Below are positions 61,052-64,000 of a stretch of 64,000 bases of DNA, piece by piece; the stretch's first letter is position 1, and the number at the start of each line of letters is the position of its first letter. Position numbers and translations under genes: made by a program. The notes beneath the pieces were generated by a model. The model was not told the DNA's origin. It saw only the letters and a list, made by a program, of their open reading frames with translations, and made no database searches. This stretch comes from an uncultured Alphaproteobacteria bacterium (lineage in GTDB: Bacteria; Pseudomonadota; Alphaproteobacteria; HIMB59; GCA-002718135). The stretch covers positions 233,347-297,346 of the forward strand of contig CACOPD010000001.1 in the NCBI GenBank assembly GCA_902628835.1, read 5' to 3'.

Positions 61052-61582
61052 TTATCCAATCTTTATAGTATTATCATTTAAAAAGGCATAGGGTGGAATG
61101 TCCAAGTTTTTTGGCGCTGGTCCTTTTCTTATTCTTCCTGATGTATCATAATGTGAGCCATGACATGGGCAGTACCAGCCGTCATACTCACCTTTCATAT
61201 CTGAAACTTTCTGACCAAGTGGAACACATCCTAGGTGTGTACATACTCCTACTAAAACTAACCATTCCTCTTTTTGCACTCTATCTGAGTCATCTTGTGG
61301 ATCTCTTAAATCGGATGCTTGAACCATTTTTGCTGCATCAATCTCTTCTTTTGTTCTTTTCTTAATGAAAACAGGTTTTCCACGCCATTTTATTGTTATA
61401 CTTTGACCCTCTTCAATAGCACTAATGTCTACTTCAGTTGATCCCGCTGCTAAGGTATCTTCTGCTGGACTCATACTTTTTAGAAACGGCCAGATAAATG
61501 CAGCTGTACCAACAGCACCAAGGGTTACTGTGCTCAGTTGAAGAAAATCTCTTCTTTTATTTTTTTTGGGTTTTTTAGCCAT
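61052..61582 (-). CDS. petA: Rieske iron-sulfur protein of the bc1 complex
   Basis: The [2Fe-2S] subunit of 176 residues. A twin-arginine-type N-terminus ([17 protein letters not shown]) and one uncleaved helix anchor it. Cluster motifs are CTHLGC (Cys114, His116, Cys119) and CPCHGSH (Cys138, Cys140, His141), then the Pro loop [12 protein letters not shown]. It is the first gene of the petABC operon. Confidence 0.96.
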   Translation of the reverse strand: MAKKPKKNKRRDFLQLSTVTLGAVGTAAFIWPFLKSMSPAEDTLAAGSTEVDISAIEEGQSITIKWRGKPVFIKKRTKEEIDAAKMVQASDLRDPQDDSDRVQKEEWLVLVGVCTHLGCVPLGQKVSDMKGEYDGWYCPCHGSHYDTSGRIRKGPAPKNLDIPPYAFLNDNTIKIG

Positions 61583-61677
61583 TTATTTAGAATTTCTTAT
61601 ATCTTAAATACGTAAAAAAGTACTTTTTATATATGTGCCAGCGTGACGCAATTAATAAAATAATGTAGTAAAAATCT

Positions 61678-62124
61678 ATGAGAATTGCACTATTTGAACC
61701 TGACATACCCCAAAATGCAGGAAACATATTTAGACTAGGTGCATGTCTTGGATTACCAGTAGATATAATAGAACCAGCTGGTTTTTTGATCGATGATAAA
61801 AGACTCAAAAGAGCATCAATGGATTATTATGATTACCTAAAATTGAAAAAACATTTAAGCTGGGAAAAATTTTATGAATGGGCACAAAAAAATTCATATC
61901 GACTCATTCTTCTAACAACAAAAAGTAAAAAAAGTTTTTTTGATTATAAGTTCCAATCAAATGATATTATTTTATTTGGGAGAGAAAGTGCTGGGGCCCC
62001 AGATTATGTCCATAGCTCTGTCGACGAAAGGTTAACAATACCAATGATAAAGGGGCCTAGATCAATTAATCTTAGTAGTTCAGTTGCAATAGTAGCTAGT
62101 GAAATGTTACGCCAATTAAATTAA
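61678..62124 (+). CDS. trmL: tRNA (cytidine(34)-2'-O)-methyltransferase
   Basis: A SPOUT methyltransferase of 148 residues. Motifs: ALFEPDIPQNAGNIFRLGACLG near 4-25, LFGRESAGAPDYV near 100, and the knot-forming C-terminus IPMIKGPRSINLSSSVAIVASEMLRQL. It methylates the wobble nucleotide of leucine tRNAs. It is divergent from petA, and its end overlaps the pirin gene's end by four bases. Confidence 0.94.
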   Translation: MRIALFEPDIPQNAGNIFRLGACLGLPVDIIEPAGFLIDDKRLKRASMDYYDYLKLKKHLSWEKFYEWAQKNSYRLILLTTKSKKSFFDYKFQSNDIILFGRESAGAPDYVHSSVDERLTIPMIKGPRSINLSSSVAIVASEMLRQLN

Positions 62125-62978
62125 GCTAAGTTTCCCATCTTTCCTTCTTGATAGTCCATCATAGCTTGCTTGATTTCTCCCTCAGAATTAGCCACAAAAG
62201 GTCCATAACGTGCTACAGGTTCTTTGAGAGGCTTTCCGGCTAAAACTAGATAGGACCCCTTTTCAGATATTGACGTAAGTTGAATCTCATCACTTGACTG
62301 ATCAAAGTAAATCATATCACCTTTATTAGCGATTTTATCATTGTCGTTGAATTGTAACTGACCATCAATAATATAGATCATAAGATTTTGTTCTTTATTG
62401 ACATTAAACTTTGTCATATCTGGTTTTGAAAATTGAATATCAAATATTGATACAGGTGAATATGTTTGAATTTTAGATTTGGTTTTGTTTATTTCACCCA
62501 CAAGAACTTTAATTTCTATATTCTTATTTTCAGATACTGTTGGAATAGTGTTTCTTTTAATATGTTGATACCAAGGTTTAACTTTTTTATTTTTTTGAGG
62601 AAGGTTAACCCAGATTTGTAATCCTTGCATGATACCTCCACTCTTCTTAAATTTTTCTGTTACCAATTCAGAGTGAATTAAACCTGATCCAGTTGTCATC
62701 CATTGTACATCGCCAGTTTCAATTTCAGCTTGTCCACCAAATGAATCTCTGTGTTCTACCTCACCACCAAGCATGTAAGTAATTGCCTCAAATCCACAAT
62801 GAGGATGCGCAGGCACACCAGTTGCACCTCCTGGTTCATAATTAATTGGGCCAAAATGATCAAAAAGAAGGAATGGATCGTTTTCTCTCATACCGGGGAC
62901 AGGGAAAGCTCTCGTTACAGGTATCCCATCACCCTCGAAAGTCTTCATACACTCTTTAATTTCTTTTATTTTTCTCAT
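62121..62978 (-). CDS. Pirin-family protein
   Basis: A bicupin of 285 residues. Motifs: DPFLLFDHFGPINYEPGGATGVPAHPHCGFEAITYMLGGEVEHRDSFG near 35-82 with the metal ligands His58, His60, His102-type and Glu104-type positions, and HSELVTEKFKKSGGIMQGLQIWVNLP near 101. The C-terminal cupin ends with AGKPLKEPVARYGPFVANSEGEI. Pirins act as quercetinase-like dioxygenases or as regulators; the cellular role here is unknown. It is divergent from the 27-residue peptide gene. Confidence 0.9.
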   Translation of the reverse strand: MRKIKEIKECMKTFEGDGIPVTRAFPVPGMRENDPFLLFDHFGPINYEPGGATGVPAHPHCGFEAITYMLGGEVEHRDSFGGQAEIETGDVQWMTTGSGLIHSELVTEKFKKSGGIMQGLQIWVNLPQKNKKVKPWYQHIKRNTIPTVSENKNIEIKVLVGEINKTKSKIQTYSPVSIFDIQFSKPDMTKFNVNKEQNLMIYIIDGQLQFNDNDKIANKGDMIYFDQSSDEIQLTSISEKGSYLVLAGKPLKEPVARYGPFVANSEGEIKQAMMDYQEGKMGNLA

Positions 62979-63021
62979 AAATTTGTTTAAAAGTTATTCA
63001 TATATAGATATAGGTATCATT

Positions 63022-63105
63022 ATGAAAAATCAAAATCCAAATCCACCAAAGTGTGGTTGCAGTTGTAGCTGTTGCTGTACTTGTGAAGGTGGAGGGTGCT
63101 GTTAA
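63022..63105 (+). CDS. Small Cys-rich peptide, 27 residues (candidate metal-binding peptide)
   Basis: This small gene is not in the ORF track. An ATG at 63022 opens a 27-codon frame ending with TAA at 63105. The product begins MKNQNPNPPK, then has nine cysteines in seventeen residues, as CGCSCSCCCTCEGGGCC. There is an AGG-type site (ATAGGT) about eight bases upstream and a terminator-like hairpin that starts inside its last codons. AT-rich sequence upstream contains TATAGATAT as a possible -10. The Cys pattern suggests zinc or other soft-metal binding, like a miniature metallothionein. It lies between pirin and the end of znuA. Reality of the gene is likely but unproven. Confidence 0.6.
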   Translation: MKNQNPNPPKCGCSCSCCCTCEGGGCC

Positions 63106-63116
63106 TTAACACCCTC
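63092..63116 (+). terminator. Hairpin at the end of the Cys-rich peptide gene
   Basis: GAGGGTG and CACCCTC form a 7-bp stem around an 11-nt AT-rich segment that itself contains the palindrome GTTAATTAAC. It is followed by AATTTAAATTT rather than a pure T-run. It also lies downstream of the converging znuA end and may act in both directions. Confidence 0.6.
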
Positions 63117-63145
63117 AATTTAAATTTAATATTTAAAATATATTT

Positions 63146-64000
63146 CTAACAACCTTTAAGTTCATCTCCTAGATTCGTTATTAACTTAAAATAAAGATCT
63201 TTATTTATGTCAATATTGGCACCTAAAGGATCAAAAACACCCGTTTTGATATTCATGTCTTCAGCTATCGTTGTAATTATCTTTGGATTAAACTGAGGTT
63301 CAGAGAAGATACATTTTATTCCTCTATCCTTAATTACATCTTGAATATCAGCAATCTGTTTGGCACCAGGTAAAACATCCGTATTCAAAGTTAGCGCTCC
63401 AGCAGCTCTAACCCCAAATCTTTCTTCAAAGTATTGATAAGCGTCATGGAAGACAACAAACTTTGCGTCTTTATTTATTCCTTTTTCAATATCGTTAACT
63501 AGTTGATCTAGCGCTTGGATTGTTGCTTGTGCATTAGCTTCATATTTATTCTTATTTGCTGGATCCAAATCACCTAACTCATGTGCAATTTCATGTACCA
63601 TTTCTTTAGCATTCATTGGATCTAGCCAGATGTGAGCATCGAATTCACCATGTGCATGACCGTGGTGATCGTGTCCACTGTGATCGTCATGATCTTCATG
63701 ATCATCATGGTCGTCATGGTCATCGTGGTCGTTGTGATCATCGTGGTCGTCGTGATTATCGTGATCATCATGGTCGTCATGGTCATCATGATCATCATGG
63801 TCATCGTGGTCATCGTGGTCGTCGTGATCATCGTGATCATCGTGGTCATCGTGGTCGTCAAAAATTGATTCTTCTCTAAACTTTAATTTATTAATAGTTT
63901 CAACTTCCATGAACTCTACAACTTCTGCATTTTTAACAATTGACTCAAGAGGTCTCTCCATAAATGTTTCAATACTTTCACCAACCCAGAATATGATATC
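63146..64000 (-). CDS. znuA: Zinc ABC transporter substrate-binding protein ZnuA (5' end outside the window)
   Basis: A periplasmic zinc-binding protein of the cluster A-I family. The ORF track starts at an internal Met, but the frame stays open to base 64000 and encodes DIIFWVGESIETF before it, which fits the ZnuA motif, so the gene is partial here. Zn ligand regions include AHIWLDPMNAKEM, FVVFHDAYQYFEERFGV and IFSEPQFNPK. Between about residues 46 and 110 of the visible part lies an extreme His/Asp-rich loop, about twenty HDD units, then HSGHDHHGHAHGEFD. Such loops occur in ZnuA as zinc-capture or chaperone-like elements, but this one is unusually long and regular. Confidence 0.9.
   Translation of the reverse strand, partial: DIIFWVGESIETFMERPLESIVKNAEVVEFMEVETINKLKFREESIFDDHDDHDDHDDHDDHDDHDDHDDHDDHDDHDDHDNHDDHDDHNDHDDHDDHDDHEDHDDHSGHDHHGHAHGEFDAHIWLDPMNAKEMVHEIAHELGDLDPANKNKYEANAQATIQALDQLVNDIEKGINKDAKFVVFHDAYQYFEERFGVRAAGALTLNTDVLPGAKQIADIQDVIKDRGIKCIFSEPQFNPKIITTIAEDMNIKTGVFDPLGANIDINKDLYFKLITNLGDELKGC
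63646..63859 (-). repeat. Tandem 9-bp-like repeat encoding the HDD loop of ZnuA
   Basis: Codons CAC/CAT-GAT/GAC-GAT/GAC repeat about twenty times, with scattered changes (HDN, HND, HED). Synonymous codon mixing makes the DNA repeat imperfect and long open frames appear in three other frames across it; those are artefacts of the repeat. Confidence 0.88.

Noticed and set aside
63646-63859. CRISPR-like tandem repeat
   Set aside because: The repeat unit is three codons with no spacers and lies inside znuA.
63616-63879. Open frames on both strands across the His/Asp repeat (63616..63879, 63622..63861, 63632..63868)
   Set aside because: They are shadows produced by the nine-base-like repeat; only the znuA frame has homology beyond the repeat.

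Overview
The window looks like the chromosome of a small-genome, AT-rich marine alphaproteobacterium. By eye it is very low in GC, with very short intergenic spacers and many start/stop overlaps. The housekeeping gene orders are alphaproteobacterial: uvrC-pgsA-moaD-moaE, a MarR/OmpR pair next to an EnvZ-type kinase, proC-ybjN-ubiK-like, lgt-midA-pgeF, prs-rplY-pth-ychF, and petABC for cytochrome bc1. Many ABC importers, a GMC oxidoreductase and sulfonate enzymes suggest a SAR11-like or AEGEAN-169/HIMB59-like oligotroph. That placement is inference; no 16S or tRNA gene is visible.

Layout. 1-4.3 kb: one sugar ABC importer (permease cut by the window edge, binding protein), then a fucose-isomerase-like protein and a Gfo/Idh/MocA dehydrogenase. 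4.3-15.5 kb: an eleven-gene minus-strand operon with a family-5 binding protein, two permeases, two ATPases, a DMT permease, an aldose 1-epimerase, sulfopyruvate decarboxylase subunits ComD and ComE, a YihV-like PfkB kinase and a SlcC-like sulfolactate dehydrogenase. 15.6-22.6 kb: a phosphonate monoester hydrolase/sulfatase, a core-MetE protein, alanine dehydrogenase, an omega-transaminase, a phosphate acetyltransferase and a DMT permease. 22.6-37.8 kb: six SnoaL-like proteins (about eleven NTF2-like domains), an SDR, an unusual HAD protein, a sugar importer without its ATPase, a LacI regulator, a second core-MetE, a bicupin and a HisD-family enzyme resembling sulfopropanediol dehydrogenase HpsN. 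37.8-43.8 kb: a mini nucleotidylyltransferase, a short APS-kinase-like protein, CysQ, a CaCA exchanger, a GMC oxidoreductase and Xsc (sulfoacetaldehyde acetyltransferase). 43.9-62.1 kb: core housekeeping genes. 62.1-64 kb: pirin, an unannotated 27-residue Cys-rich peptide, and the zinc-binding protein ZnuA with an extremely long His/Asp repeat.

How it fits together. SlcC, ComDE, Xsc and Pta form a continuous route: sulfolactate to sulfopyruvate to sulfoacetaldehyde to acetyl phosphate plus sulfite, then acetyl-CoA. The HpsN-like enzyme could feed dihydroxypropanesulfonate into it. The omega-transaminase/alanine dehydrogenase pair could feed taurine-like amines. The YihV-like kinase, mutarotase, isomerase and transporter suggest a sulfo-sugar inlet, but no aldolase or sulfolactaldehyde dehydrogenase is visible here. 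The SnoaL/core-MetE/bicupin cluster is the least explained part. Two of its divergent promoters share a palindrome of the form TATTCA-N6-TGAATA, which suggests common control.

No gene-free stretch longer than about 300 bases occurs, and no CRISPR array, IS element or rRNA/tRNA gene was recognised. All homology statements come from reading the sequences and from memory of the families, not from database searches.
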